This document shows positions 27,506 to 36,662 of a DNA stretch of 64,000 nucleotides, piece by piece. Numbering within the stretch: the first letter of the stretch is position 1; each line of letters opens with the position of its first letter. The notes beneath the pieces are model-generated. The model was not told the DNA's origin and did no database searches. It was given only the letters and a program-made list of their open reading frames with translations. Both the position numbers and the translations under genes were made by a program. The stretch is from Palsa-504 sp963839095 (GTDB taxonomy: Bacteria > Actinomycetota > Actinomycetes > Streptosporangiales > Streptosporangiaceae): NCBI GenBank assembly GCA_963839095.1, contig CAWIUF010000070.1:1-64000 (forward strand). Direction: 5' to 3'.

Positions 27506-27605
27506 TGCTGGTCTCCTTGCTCGGGGGTGCCATTACCACCACGGTCACGTCCGCGGCCGTCCGGTCGCGCCCGTAGAGTCCCCGGCCCTGCCCCGGGTCT
27601 GCGCC

Positions 27606-28223
27606 CTAGCCCGAACCCGTGCCCCGCCGATGCCGCAGCACGCGCCGGACGATGTAGGCGGCTAGCAGGACCACCGCCGCGATCAGCGCGTAGTAGGAGT
27701 ACCGGGTGATGTAGCCGTAGATCGTGCCGATGTGGTCGCCGGCCAGGTACCCCAGGCTGACCCAGGTGCCGACCCACAACGCGGCCCCGATCGCGTTGAA
27801 GACACTGAAGCGCAGCCAGTGCATGCCGCTGATGCCGGCGATGATCCCGTTCGCCTGGCGCAGGCCCTCGATGAACCGGGCCACCACGATGATCTTGCCG
27901 CCGTGCCGGTTGAAGAAGCTCTCGGCCCGGTCCAGCCGTTCCGCGGTGAGGAAGATGTAGCGGCCCCAGCGCACGGCCAGCGCCCGGCCGCCGAAGTGCC
28001 CGATGGCGAAGCCGATGTTGTCGCCCGTGACGGCCGCCGCGAAGGCGATCACCCCGACCGCCACCACGTTGAGCTCCCCGTGCCCGGCGTAGATCGAGGC
28101 CGCGATCAGCACCGTCTCGCCCGGCACGGGGATGCCGAAGTCCTCGAGCAGCACCAGCGCCAGGATCGCCCAGTAGCCGTAGTGATTGAGCGGCCCGGAC
28201 AGGGCGCTCAGGAAGCCCGGCAT
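27606..28223 (-). CDS. DedA-family membrane protein
   Basis: 205 residues, intact. GYWAILALVLLEDFGIPVPG and ETVLIAASIYAGHGELNVVA carry the family's acidic E..G.P.PGE motif. GDNIGFAIGHFGGRALAVRW and VVARFIEGLRQANGIIAGIS match the conserved F.PG-R region, followed by HWLRFSVFNAIGAALWVGTW. DedA proteins are thought to move lipid carriers across the membrane. The start is taken as ATG 28223; a GTG 27 bases upstream is possible. Confidence 0.88.
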   Translation of the reverse strand: MPGFLSALSGPLNHYGYWAILALVLLEDFGIPVPGETVLIAASIYAGHGELNVVAVGVIAFAAAVTGDNIGFAIGHFGGRALAVRWGRYIFLTAERLDRAESFFNRHGGKIIVVARFIEGLRQANGIIAGISGMHWLRFSVFNAIGAALWVGTWVSLGYLAGDHIGTIYGYITRYSYYALIAAVVLLAAYIVRRVLRHRRGTGSG

Positions 28224-28294
28224 CGGGGGGCTCCCGGCGAGAACGTGCACGGTAAGCGTCCTGCCCGGACCGGGACCGGGTAACCGGGCAAGCC

Positions 28295-28720
28295 CTATCT
28301 CCCGGTATCCGCTTCCGCACGGCTGCCAGGGAGGGGGCGGCTCGAGTTGACGACTCCCTTCCCGGCCGTGGCGCCGCCGGCCAGGCCACGCCGCCACGGC
28401 AGCTTTCCGTCGATCTCCACCTGCAGTGAGAAGCTCAGGAACGTCCTGATCAAGACGATCAGCCCGAGTACGGCCACGTTCCGGACGGTCGGCGCGACCG
28501 CGACCGTCCGGACCAGGTCGGCCGCCACCAGGATCTCCAGCCCCAGCAGCAGCACCCCGCCAAAGGTCTCGCGCAGCACCTGATACCCGCGCCGCCCGCC
28601 GGCCGCGTGCCACGCCCTGCTCGCGAGCACCGCCGACCAGACGATGCCCACGACCAGGACGGCGGCGCCGATCGCCTCGAAGATCCGGGCCACATCCGCC
28701 AGCAGGCCGGTAAACGTCAT
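28295..28720 (-). CDS. DUF1622 family membrane protein
   Basis: 141 residues. MTFTGLLADVARIFEAIGAA, GGVLLLGLEILVAADLVRTV and VAVLGLIVLIRTFLSFSLQV are the characteristic DUF1622 helices, with conserved FEAIG and GLE.L.A.D.. motifs. The C-terminal 40 residues are polar and disordered-looking. The role is unknown. It sits 9 bp after the stop of the DUF4331 gene on the same strand. Confidence 0.85.
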   Translation of the reverse strand: MTFTGLLADVARIFEAIGAAVLVVGIVWSAVLASRAWHAAGGRRGYQVLRETFGGVLLLGLEILVAADLVRTVAVAPTVRNVAVLGLIVLIRTFLSFSLQVEIDGKLPWRRGLAGGATAGKGVVNSSRPLPGSRAEADTGR

Positions 28721-28729
28721 GGCCTGCGG

Positions 28730-29719
28730 TCAGACCGGGTAGAGGTTGGGCGGACCGAGGTAGGGGAACTCGGACAGCAGGTCGTCATGCGGCTTGAGGC
28801 CGTCAGGCCCGACCCTCCCGTGGGTCAGCCAGGCGAAGCGGGCGCTGAAGGCGTCGTCGGTGAGGGTCCGGCCGTTGGGGTAAGCGGCCGGCCGGCTGCG
28901 GTCGTAGCGCAGGATGTCGGGCAGGACGATGCGGGCGGCCGCCTCCGCCTCTTCCGGCGGGTAGCCGTTGTCCTCGAGCAGGCTGGACCATAGCTGCAGG
29001 TAGTTGGCGAGGTCGTCGGCCGGCCGCCGGAGGTTGTACTCGTTCTTGACGTTGTTCGGGTTGACGAACGGGTTGATCGTCGGGTGCCCGCCGCGGTCCA
29101 CCTGGACGAGCTCGCCGTCGCGGCGCACGCTGACCGTGGCCCACACGCCGATCTCCGGGTCGGTGCTGAGCATGTCGTTCGGCACTTCCAGCGCGATGGA
29201 CAAGATGTTCCGGTCGGCGAACGCGTCCTGCCCGGTCCACTGGAACCCGTGGAAGGAGCCGTCCGCGTCGGCGAAGAACGGGTCGCTGCGCACGCCGGTG
29301 AACAGCCGGACCGGGCCGGCCTGGACGGACCGGGCGCCGGCGTCGAAGCCGACCGGAGTGTCCCGGCTGAGCACCTCGCCCGCCGGCTCCGGCTGGCGGG
29401 CCTTGTCCCCGGTGGCAAAGTAGGCGGTTCCGGTCTGCCGGCCATCCCTGAGCTCGGAGAAGACGAACGTGAAGGCGGCGTCGGCGTGCGCGTCCCCGTC
29501 GGTGTCGATGTTGATCCGGTAGACCCCGTCCGGGTGGAATTCCGCCTTCATCAGGAACGGCGGCATGGCGCTCATACCCGTCGTGTACGGGTTCAGGTCG
29601 ATGATCAGCACGGTCGTGCCCGGATCATCGGGCGCCGGGAAGACGAACAGGTCGGTCAGGTCCAGGCGCGCGTCGTCGCCGGGAAACCTGAGGTTGGCCG
29701 CGCTGTAGTGATTGGACAC
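28730..29719 (-). CDS. DUF4331 family protein
   Basis: 329 residues, intact. It opens VSNHYSAANLRFPGDDARLD and LTDLFVFPAPDDPGTTVLII, then FHPDGVYRINIDTDGDAHAD and WTGQDAFADRNILSIALEVP, all diagnostic of DUF4331. The GTG at 29719 has AAAGGAG eight bases upstream. No signal peptide is visible, unlike many relatives. The family's function is unknown. It is the last chromosomal gene before the integrative element. Confidence 0.88.
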   Translation of the reverse strand: MSNHYSAANLRFPGDDARLDLTDLFVFPAPDDPGTTVLIIDLNPYTTGMSAMPPFLMKAEFHPDGVYRINIDTDGDAHADAAFTFVFSELRDGRQTGTAYFATGDKARQPEPAGEVLSRDTPVGFDAGARSVQAGPVRLFTGVRSDPFFADADGSFHGFQWTGQDAFADRNILSIALEVPNDMLSTDPEIGVWATVSVRRDGELVQVDRGGHPTINPFVNPNNVKNEYNLRRPADDLANYLQLWSSLLEDNGYPPEEAEAAARIVLPDILRYDRSRPAAYPNGRTLTDDAFSARFAWLTHGRVGPDGLKPHDDLLSEFPYLGPPNLYPV

Positions 29720-29900
29720 GAGGGCTCCTTTGGTGGTGATGGCCTGGGTTGCCGGCCACACACCACGCTCGCACCCGGGGCGATAGAGCGCCCCCGGGTA
29801 ATCCCTGGCCGTACCCCGGGGAGCGCACCACCCCGGGGGGCGCGGAGCCCCTGGTACCGGCTACGGACCAGGCCGCCTAGCCGTGGACCGAACTATCAAA

Positions 29901-29931
29901 AAGGCCGGTTCCCTGACGGTAAACCGGCCTT
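29901..29931 (-). terminator. Rho-independent terminator, formerly of tRNA-Ala
   Basis: AAGGCCGGTT and AACCGGCCTT form a perfect 10-bp stem with an 11-base loop, followed on the minus strand by TTTTTGATAG. It lies 6 bp outside attL, on the side and strand where the interrupted tRNA-Ala transcript would have ended before integration. Confidence 0.75.
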
Positions 29932-29937
29932 GTCCTG

Positions 29938-29985
<48 letters not shown>

Positions 29986-30087
29986 ATCTTGTCAGTCGGA
30001 TGGTGTCGGTTACTGTAGCTGAACAGCTGGTAATTGCTGGATATCGAACGCTCCAGTAGGCCCTGGGTCGCCCTGCGTCGGGTGACG

Positions 30088-30108
30088 ATGGCTCCCCACT
30101 TGGCTCCC
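30088..30108. promoter_or_regulatory. Left paired GGCTCCC sites (putative integrase arm sites)
   Basis: ATGGCTCCC (30088-30096) and TTGGCTCCC (30100-30108) are 12 bp apart. The same two 9-mers, in the opposite order but same orientation and same spacing, occur at 45831-45851 beside the other attachment site. Confidence 0.6.
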
Positions 30109-30129
30109 CTAGGGTCAAGGGGCCATGAC

Positions 30130-30165
30130 CCCGGACGGCCGGCGCCGCCGCGCCGGCCGTCCGGG
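30130..30165. terminator. Perfect 16-bp GC hairpin downstream of the hydrolase
   Basis: CCCGGACGGCCGGCGC pairs with 30150-30165 around the loop CGCC. It lies 23 bp after the stop of the CocE-type hydrolase and likely ends that transcript before attL. Confidence 0.65.
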
Positions 30166-30188
30166 TGGTGGGATGCGGGCGCGTCAGC

Positions 30189-31895
30189 TCAGGGCCGTTC
30201 GCCGGGTGGGAGTGTGGGGAGCAGGAGCCTGGCGCGGGACTGCGGGCCGGTGTGGAGGTGGGTCCGTCCGGTCTGGATCGCGGCCCATTGCCGGGTCTCG
30301 CCGCCTTCCCATTGGCCGGGGTCGGACCATGACTGGATGATCAGCCGCAGGGTCTCGCCGGCGTGGAAGCGCGTGGCGGTGGGCATCAGGGCGATGTCGA
30401 CCTGGACGGCCTCGCCGGGGGTGAGCGGCTCATCGTTCGCGTAAGACAGGACGGGGCGGGCGTCGGTCGAGCGTTCGGTGTTCAGTGCGCGTTTGGAGGC
30501 CCGGAGCCAGCCGCGTGTCACAGGGCCGTTGGCGTTGCCGCCAGAGGCGCTGAAGAAGTAGACCTCGTTGCCGTCGGTGTCCAGTTTCTCCACCCCGACG
30601 AACAGGTCGGTGTCAGTGGCGCCCTCGGTCTCGACGAACAGCCGCAGTGCGCTGTTGCCGACGACGTCGGCGTCCTCGGTGAAGACGAGGTCGAAGACGG
30701 CCCGGTTGACCGTGTCGCTGGTCGGGGCGGGGGCGATGGTCGCCGAGGAGGTCGTTTCGGATGGCCGCGGGGACAGCGACGCGGCCTGGGCGTCAAGGTA
30801 GAGCTCGCGGTACCGGGTCTCGGCCGGCGGCCACTGGGAGACGTTGGCGACGGTGTAGGCGAACCGGCTCTCGTTGATTTCGAGACGGACACGGGGCAGG
30901 TCGCCGAGGGTGTCGTCCGCGTCCTTGAGGAACTTGTCCAGGAACCGCTTCTGCAGCGCCAGCTCGTCCGCGCCGTAGTAGGCCCCCCACTTCTGACGGC
31001 GGTGGGTGTAGAGCCACTTGTCACCGGTGTCCAGGAGCCTGAAGGCTTCGAAAGTGTCCCAGGAGTGGAGTTCCTGGTCGGAGAAACTGGCGCATACTAG
31101 GGCGGGCACCCGGATGGCGGCCGGGTCGTGCTTCCAGTCGAACAGGAACGGCTCGGGCCCGGGTGCGTCGTGGTTGATGTTCGGGCCGACCCATACCGTG
31201 CCGATCCAGGCGGGGAAGGCGGTCTCGGGGATGCCTCCGTACCCGCCGCCGGGTCCCTGCTCGTTGAAGCCTTCCCAGGGGATGATGGCCTTCAGCTGGG
31301 GTGGCGCGTCGCCCATGGCGGCGATCCACTGAGTGGCGCACAGGGCCGAGACCCCGCTCATCCCGACCTTCCCCGTGCACCAGGCCTGCTCTTGCAGCCA
31401 GGACATGACGTCCGCCCAGCGCTGCTGGTGCCCGATGCCCGCCGCCGGATCGGACCCCGAGGCGCCGAGGCCGGGCAGGTCAACCAGCAGCACGGCGTAG
31501 CCGACCGGGACCCAGTAGCCGGGGTCCGGGGCCTCGAAGGCGGTGTGGTCCGAGACGCGCACGGTTCCCATGTAGAACCCGCCGCCGGGGACGTTCCCGG
31601 CGGGGGCGTCCCGGAAGTTGTCCCACTGGCCGTACTGGTCCTTGCCGTACGGAGTCGCCGTCGCGATCACCGAGACCGGCTCGGACTCCTCGCGCGGACG
31701 GAACAGCGTCCCCGCCAGGGTGATGCCGTCCCGCATCGGGATGGTCACCTGCTCGACGAGGACGGAGTCGGGGAGGGGAGAGCGCTGAAGGTCAAAGGGG
31801 TGCTCGTCGAGGAAGCCCTTCTCCCCCTCGGGGGGCAGTGCCGGGCGCTGCCACCCTGCGGAGGCCGGCGCAGCTGGCGCGGGATCGTGAGTCAT
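30189..31895 (-). CDS. CocE/NonD-family hydrolase (X-Pro dipeptidyl-peptidase type)
   Basis: 568 residues, intact. The alpha/beta hydrolase domain opens MRDGITLAGTLFRPREESEP, and the nucleophile elbow is GKVGMSGVSALCATQWIAAM (GxSGxS). PALVCASFSDQELHSWDTFE precedes the acid/His region, and a C-terminal jelly-roll domain (NRAVFDLVFTEDADVVGNSA, ALMPTATRFHAGETLRLIIQ) is typical of the family. ATG 31895 has AAGGAGG upstream. Its start region overlaps the 3' end of the FAD monooxygenase, so both form a cargo operon. Members cleave esters or amides, including cocaine esterase and glutaryl acylases. Confidence 0.88.
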   Translation of the reverse strand: MTHDPAPAAPASAGWQRPALPPEGEKGFLDEHPFDLQRSPLPDSVLVEQVTIPMRDGITLAGTLFRPREESEPVSVIATATPYGKDQYGQWDNFRDAPAGNVPGGGFYMGTVRVSDHTAFEAPDPGYWVPVGYAVLLVDLPGLGASGSDPAAGIGHQQRWADVMSWLQEQAWCTGKVGMSGVSALCATQWIAAMGDAPPQLKAIIPWEGFNEQGPGGGYGGIPETAFPAWIGTVWVGPNINHDAPGPEPFLFDWKHDPAAIRVPALVCASFSDQELHSWDTFEAFRLLDTGDKWLYTHRRQKWGAYYGADELALQKRFLDKFLKDADDTLGDLPRVRLEINESRFAYTVANVSQWPPAETRYRELYLDAQAASLSPRPSETTSSATIAPAPTSDTVNRAVFDLVFTEDADVVGNSALRLFVETEGATDTDLFVGVEKLDTDGNEVYFFSASGGNANGPVTRGWLRASKRALNTERSTDARPVLSYANDEPLTPGEAVQVDIALMPTATRFHAGETLRLIIQSWSDPGQWEGGETRQWAAIQTGRTHLHTGPQSRARLLLPTLPPGERP

Positions 31896-33501
31896 GACAT
31901 TCCTCCTTGAAATCATGGGCTGACAGCGCTGCATCGAGGTGGTCGAGCAGGGCAGCCAGGTCTTCGGCGTCCGTCGCGCAGCCGTAGACGTACAGGTCAG
32001 GCCGGATGAGCACCGCGACCGCTCCGAGTTCGGCGAGCCAGGCGGTGTAGGCGCCCGTGGTGTCGGCGATCTGCGCTTCGCCGGGGTCGGCTGCCAGCCT
32101 GGTGATCTTCCAGCCCAGGTCGGCGAGCAGGGACGCGTGCCGCTGGCTCAGGCTGCCGCGCAGCCGCGGGTCGGCGAGCAGGAGGACCCCGCCCGGTCCC
32201 ACGACGTCATCGAACAGCCCCTGCCGCGTGCCGTCGTTGACCTCGGCCTGGATGGAGAGCAGCCCGCCGCCGGCGTCGTCGCGATGCAGCCCGGGCCCCA
32301 GGCGCGGCAGCGGGCGCGGGGGCTGCTCGACGCCCGCGGCCAGGTCGGCCTGCATCGCCTGGTCCCGCTGGGTCGCGGCGACCGGATCGGGCAGGCAGAT
32401 GACCTCGCCGAGCGCCATGGACGCCTCGATGAAGTGCCGGACGTGCTCAGCCCGTTCGGGCCCGTAACTGTCGAGGATCTGATCACCGGCGCGGCCGTCT
32501 AGGACCAGGTCGAGCTTCCAGGCCAGGTTGACCGCGTCGCGCAGGCCTGAGCACATGCCCTGGCCCGCGAACGGCGGCATCAAATGGGCGGAATCCCCGG
32601 CCAGTAGCAGCCGACCGCGGTGCCAGGCGTCGCACCACCGCGCCTGGAAGGTATAGACGGTGTGCCGCTCCAGGCTCGCCTCGGCCGGGCCGATCCCCCA
32701 CGGCGCGAGGAGCCGCCAGGCGGTCTGCTCGGCGTTGAGCTCCCCGACCGTCTCGGCGGGCAGGCGCATGAACTCGAACCGCCGCCGTCCTGGGCCGCCG
32801 GGGACCAGTGTGGTGGGCCGGGCCGGATCGCACAGCTGCCACGCGGCCGGGGAGAAGTCGAACTTCTCCAGCGGGGCGTGCATGAGCAGGTCGATGACCA
32901 GCCAGTCGTGGAAGTAGCCCAGGTCGGTGACGGTCGAGCCGATCCACGAGCGGACCAGGCTGTTCGCGCCGTCGGCGCCGACCAGGTACCGGGCGGTAAC
33001 CGTCCGCCGGTCGTCGGCGGCGGACTGGAGCTCCACGGTGACTCCGTCCTCGTCCTCGTCCTCGAGGTGAGTTACCGCCGTCCAGCCGCGCAGCACATGG
33101 ACCGTGTCCAGCGCCTGCACCTTCGCATCCAGGATTGCTTCCAGGTCGGGCTGGTAGAAGAAGTTGCTCACATGCCAGCCTGACGGGCCTAGGCCGCGCC
33201 AGTCCAGCCGCAGCAGCGGCTGCCGGTCCGCGGCCCGCCACTCGTAGAAGTCGTCGTAGGGCCCGACCACCTCCGGCACCGAGTCTGGCGGTACCCCGGC
33301 GGACTGCAGGATCCGGCCGATCTCGTCGTCGAAATGAACCGCCCGGGGCAGCGGGTACGCGGTCGGCTGGCGTTCCACCACGACCACCCGTTGGCCGCGC
33401 TCCCCGAGCAGCAAGGCCAGCATCCGGCCCACCGGGCCGTAACCGATCACGGCCACGTCAGCGTCCAGACGCCCGGACCCCTGTTCGCCCGCTCGCCGCA
33501 C
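31792..33501 (-). CDS. FAD-dependent aromatic hydroxylase (MhpA-like)
   Basis: About 569 residues. It shows the dinucleotide motif VAVIGYGPVGRMLALLLGER, the DG motif YLVGADGANSLVRSWIGSTV, and the GD motif LLLAGDSAHLMPPFAGQGMC followed by GLRDAVNLAWKLDLVL. This matches class A flavin hydroxylases acting on phenolic propionates or similar rings. GTG 33501 is chosen because GAGGGAGG precedes it; GTG/ATG 33531 is an alternative. The conserved end is near DHLDAALSAH (about 31910). The last 40 codons overlap the hydrolase and may reflect a small frame error. Confidence 0.87.
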   Translation of the reverse strand: MRRAGEQGSGRLDADVAVIGYGPVGRMLALLLGERGQRVVVVERQPTAYPLPRAVHFDDEIGRILQSAGVPPDSVPEVVGPYDDFYEWRAADRQPLLRLDWRGLGPSGWHVSNFFYQPDLEAILDAKVQALDTVHVLRGWTAVTHLEDEDEDGVTVELQSAADDRRTVTARYLVGADGANSLVRSWIGSTVTDLGYFHDWLVIDLLMHAPLEKFDFSPAAWQLCDPARPTTLVPGGPGRRRFEFMRLPAETVGELNAEQTAWRLLAPWGIGPAEASLERHTVYTFQARWCDAWHRGRLLLAGDSAHLMPPFAGQGMCSGLRDAVNLAWKLDLVLDGRAGDQILDSYGPERAEHVRHFIEASMALGEVICLPDPVAATQRDQAMQADLAAGVEQPPRPLPRLGPGLHRDDAGGGLLSIQAEVNDGTRQGLFDDVVGPGGVLLLADPRLRGSLSQRHASLLADLGWKITRLAADPGEAQIADTTGAYTAWLAELGAVAVLIRPDLYVYGCATDAEDLAALLDHLDAALSAHDFKEECHDSRSRASCAGLRRVAAPGTAPRGGEGLPRRAPL

Positions 33502-33574
33502 GGCGCCTCCCTCAGTCACGTGACGCCACATGTGCCATGCACGCTAGGGCACACCGGAATCGAGTCTGAGACGA

Positions 33575-33604
33575 TTCGCGCACGGCCACGGACACTTCGC
33601 GCAC
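33575..33604. promoter_or_regulatory. Direct TTCGCGCAC repeats (putative AraC-type operator)
   Basis: Two exact copies of TTCGCGCAC (33575-33583 and 33596-33604) are 21 bp apart, two helical turns, in the divergent region between the monooxygenase and the AraC-type regulator. Such spacing is typical for AraC-family half-sites. Confidence 0.55.
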
Positions 33605-33696
33605 ACGCCAGATGACGTGCCCGCCGCCTGCAGGGATGACTAAAATGTGATGCTGAGCACAGGCTCGGCGCCCGAAGACGGCGAAGGAGGTGCCGG

Positions 33697-34740
33697 ATGG
33701 ACCGGGAAGCACCGGCACGCCGTCCCGCACCGGAACCGGCCGTCCTGCCCTGCGGCGTCTTCCTCGAAGCGCCCAACGAGGTCGCGGCACCCGACTTCGG
33801 GTTGTTCCGGGACACCCTGAACCGCCATTTCTACCCCGCCCGCGTCGACGCCCTGGACCGGCATCCGGTCATGCGCGAGCCCTGGCTGTCAGCGGTCCAC
33901 CTGACCCTGACGACCCTCGGCTATGTCCGCTTCGGGACGACGGCCAGCGTCGACCCCGGCGACCTCCCGGCCTACCACGTCAACGTGGTCCTGAGCGGGA
34001 CGGTTGACTCCCAGTGCGGAGACCAGCAGGCGGTCGCATCGCCGCGGGTGGCCGCCGTCTTCAGCCCCGGCCGGCATACGTCGCTGCCCCGATGGGACGC
34101 CGACGCCGCCCAGCTGTCCATCAAGTTCGAGCGGACCCAGGTGGAACACGAACTGGCCGGCCTGCTCGGTCGGCAGGTCGTCAAGCCGATCGACTTCCGC
34201 CTGGCCCTCCCCGTCGACAGCGGCGCCGGGCGCCGGTGGATGTCGATCCTGTCGGCCCTGCTTCAATCGGCGGACGCACCCCGCGGTACCGCGGAACTGC
34301 GCCACCTCGAGTCGCTGGAACGCGCCCTGATCTCCGGCCTGCTCATCTCCCAGGAGCACTCCTACACAGGGCAGCTCACCTCCGACCCGCCCCAGCGCAC
34401 CCCGCGAACCGCGGTCGACCGGGTTGTCGAGGAAATCCAGCGGGCCCCCGACCGCGGCTACACTGTAGCCGACCTGGCCCGCCTCGCCGGGACCAGCGCA
34501 CGTAGCCTGCACTACGCCTTCCACGAACAGCACGGAACCACGCCGATGCGCTACCTGCGCCAGGTGCGCCTGGACCGAGCCCGTGAGGATCTGGCCCAGG
34601 CCCACGGCACGGTCGCCGACATCGCCTATTACTGGGGCTTCACCAACCTCAGCCGCTTCGCCCGCGCCTACCGCGACCGCTTCGGCGAATTCCCCGCCGC
34701 CACCCTCGACGCGGGACGAGCCCCCAGAACCCGTCACTGA
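33697..34740 (+). CDS. AraC-family transcriptional regulator (AraC-binding-like N-domain)
   Basis: 347 residues, intact. The N-terminal half (FRDTLNRHFYPARVDALDRH, GYVRFGTTASVDPGDLPAYH) resembles the AraC-binding-like sensor domain of AraC/XylS activators of aromatic catabolism. The C-terminal DNA-binding domain reads YTVADLARLAGTSARSLHYA, MRYLRQVRLDRAREDLAQA and DIAYYWGFTNLSRFARAYRD. GAAGGAGG precedes the ATG. It is divergent from the monooxygenase-hydrolase pair and probably activates it. Confidence 0.92.
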   Translation: MDREAPARRPAPEPAVLPCGVFLEAPNEVAAPDFGLFRDTLNRHFYPARVDALDRHPVMREPWLSAVHLTLTTLGYVRFGTTASVDPGDLPAYHVNVVLSGTVDSQCGDQQAVASPRVAAVFSPGRHTSLPRWDADAAQLSIKFERTQVEHELAGLLGRQVVKPIDFRLALPVDSGAGRRWMSILSALLQSADAPRGTAELRHLESLERALISGLLISQEHSYTGQLTSDPPQRTPRTAVDRVVEEIQRAPDRGYTVADLARLAGTSARSLHYAFHEQHGTTPMRYLRQVRLDRAREDLAQAHGTVADIAYYWGFTNLSRFARAYRDRFGEFPAATLDAGRAPRTRH

Positions 34741-35280
34741 GGCCCGGTCCATCCTCCGGGTCCATGCTCGTATGCGGCCAGGCCAGCCGAGCCCGCAGAA
34801 CCACCGCTGGACTGCCTCGCGCTTCCCCCGCCGGGCTGCCCGCAGTTCCCCTGCTGACCTGCATTTTCAGCCATTCTGTCCTGTGCCATCGAATGTGAGC
34901 CACCGGCAAGCCGCTGACCTGCAGTGGCTCAGTTCCAGTGGCAAGGATTTGCGCGGTTGCGGGCGGTCGTCTGCCGGTGAATCTGAGCCATTTCGTCGCG
35001 GTCTGCTGACCGCTGCTGCGGAGGCGAGGCGACCTTCTCGGGCTGGCGCGTCCGGGTTTAGTGCCGCCGGTCAGGATCTTGGGTGGTGAAACCCCAGGCT
35101 CACTACGCCCGTGTGCGGTGACTCCGGGTTTCGCCACCTGCCTCCGGCTCCGGGGGTACGGGATCAACGGTACGAACCCGGGCCGACGAAGCCGGCGTCT
35201 CGGTGGACGCGGTACAGCCCGAACGTGGTGACGTCAGCAGGGCGCTGACATCCCCGGCCCGGGCCGGGGACACTGAGGAG
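34741..35280. other. Non-coding stretch with IS21-like terminal repeat remnant
   Basis: No credible gene. Around 34917-34947 the sequence CTGCAGTGGCTCAGTTCCAG-TGGCAA resembles the tandem 20-bp motifs at 36884-36923, on the far side of the next gene, and could be a decayed transposon end. GAATGTGAGCCA near 34890 and GAATCTGAGCCA near 34980 are related. The rest is featureless. Confidence 0.4.
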
Positions 35281-36662
35281 GTGGACTGTGAGCGGGCGGA
35301 AACTCACCTGCGGCTGCTGGCCGAGGAAGAGCTGCGCCGTCCCGTATCGGCCTGGGGCGAGCGTTTGGCCCGGGTGGACCGGGTCGCGCAGCTGCTGACG
35401 GCCATCGGTGCGCTCGATGACGAGGTCGCCGGCCAGATCGTGGCGGACTTCGGCGTGGCCCTGGCCGCCCGGCAGGCTGATGCCCGGTACCGGCGGGCCC
35501 TGCTCGGGAGATCGCTGCGGCGGTCAGCCGGCGTGCGGTCCGGGTGGGCCATGCCGGCGAGCTCCCGGTCGCCGGCGCCCGGCCCGGTACCGGACCGGCT
35601 GGTCCGGCTGGGCCAGGTGATCCCCTTGCGCGCCGGGCCCGGCGGCGAGGTGTACCTGCTGTCGTACGCGCAGACGGAGGCCCGGACCGCAGCTGAGCCT
35701 GTTCGTGCGGTCCACCCGCCAGGACGGCCCGTCGGGACCCGAGGCGCAGATCCTGGAGCAGTTCACCGCCACCGATGACCGGGGGACCCGCTACCAGATG
35801 ATGGTCCGCGACCTGGGCGGCGGCACCGACGGGTGGACTCTCATGCTCGCGCCCAGCCCGCCGCATGACCCGCAGTGGCTGGACCTGGTCACCGCCCCCG
35901 GCCAGCCCGCCGTCCGGGTCGGCCTGGCTCCCTCAGCCCGGCCGCCCAGGACGCCACGGTGACGGCCGGCCCGGTGACGGCCAGTCCCGGCGATCACGTG
36001 CTGCACGCCGTCGCGGCCCGGCTGCTCGCCAAGGCCGGCCCGATGGCTTCCCGCTGCGCCAGAGCGCGCCACGGCCGGGGCCGCTGGCCCCCGGCGCCGA
36101 TGGGTTCGGCGATGTCATCGCGGCCCTGCGGGCGGCCGGCGCACTGTCCCCGCTCAGCCCGGTGCCCGGGCAGTTCGCCGCGCTCTGCGGCCGCCTGCAC
36201 CTGCCCGGCCACGGCATCACCGCCCCGCCCGCCAGTGACCTGCCCGAACCGTGGCTGAGCATGCTGGCGCACGACCGCCGCGGGCAGCCCGGGACGGCAC
36301 CGGCGGCCGACGGCGGCGCCGCCGCGGCCGTCGCGCTTCCCGGACTCGAAGGGATCACGCTCGCGATCCTCGGCCTGCACAACTGCCAGGGCCGCACCGT
36401 CGTGCACATGCACGCCAGCGGACCGATGAGCCAGGTGAGCTACACCCCGGCCCAGCTGTATTACTGGCCGGTGACCTGGATTCGCGGCAACGGCGGGCGC
36501 TGGCACGCCACGCGCACCCTCGGCCAGAGCGGGATCGGCGACGGGACCGCGCTGCGCGTGGAGGTGGTACCGCCGCTGAGCCGCGCTACGACCGGCATCG
36601 AGGTCGTCACCACCGGGCGTTCGGCCGAAGCCCGCGCCAGGCTGCCGCTGCGCTGGGAATAA
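35281..36662 (+). CDS. Conserved hypothetical protein, about 460 aa (frameshifted)
   Basis: Function unknown. The N-terminal helical part begins VDCERAETHLRLLAEEELRR and continues VAGQIVADFGVALAARQADA. The middle reads LVRLGQVIPLRAGPGGEVYL, LLSYAQTEA, then after a break FTATDDRGTRYQMMVRDLGG and MLAPSPPHDPQWLDLV. After further breaks come FAALCGRLHLPGHGITAPPA, LPGLEGITLAILGLHNCQGR and WHATRTLGQSGIGDGTALRV. Breaks are near 35695, 35945 and 36050. From memory, similar proteins of this length recur in streptomycetes and relatives, though I cannot name the family. Repeat remnants flank it. Confidence 0.5.
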
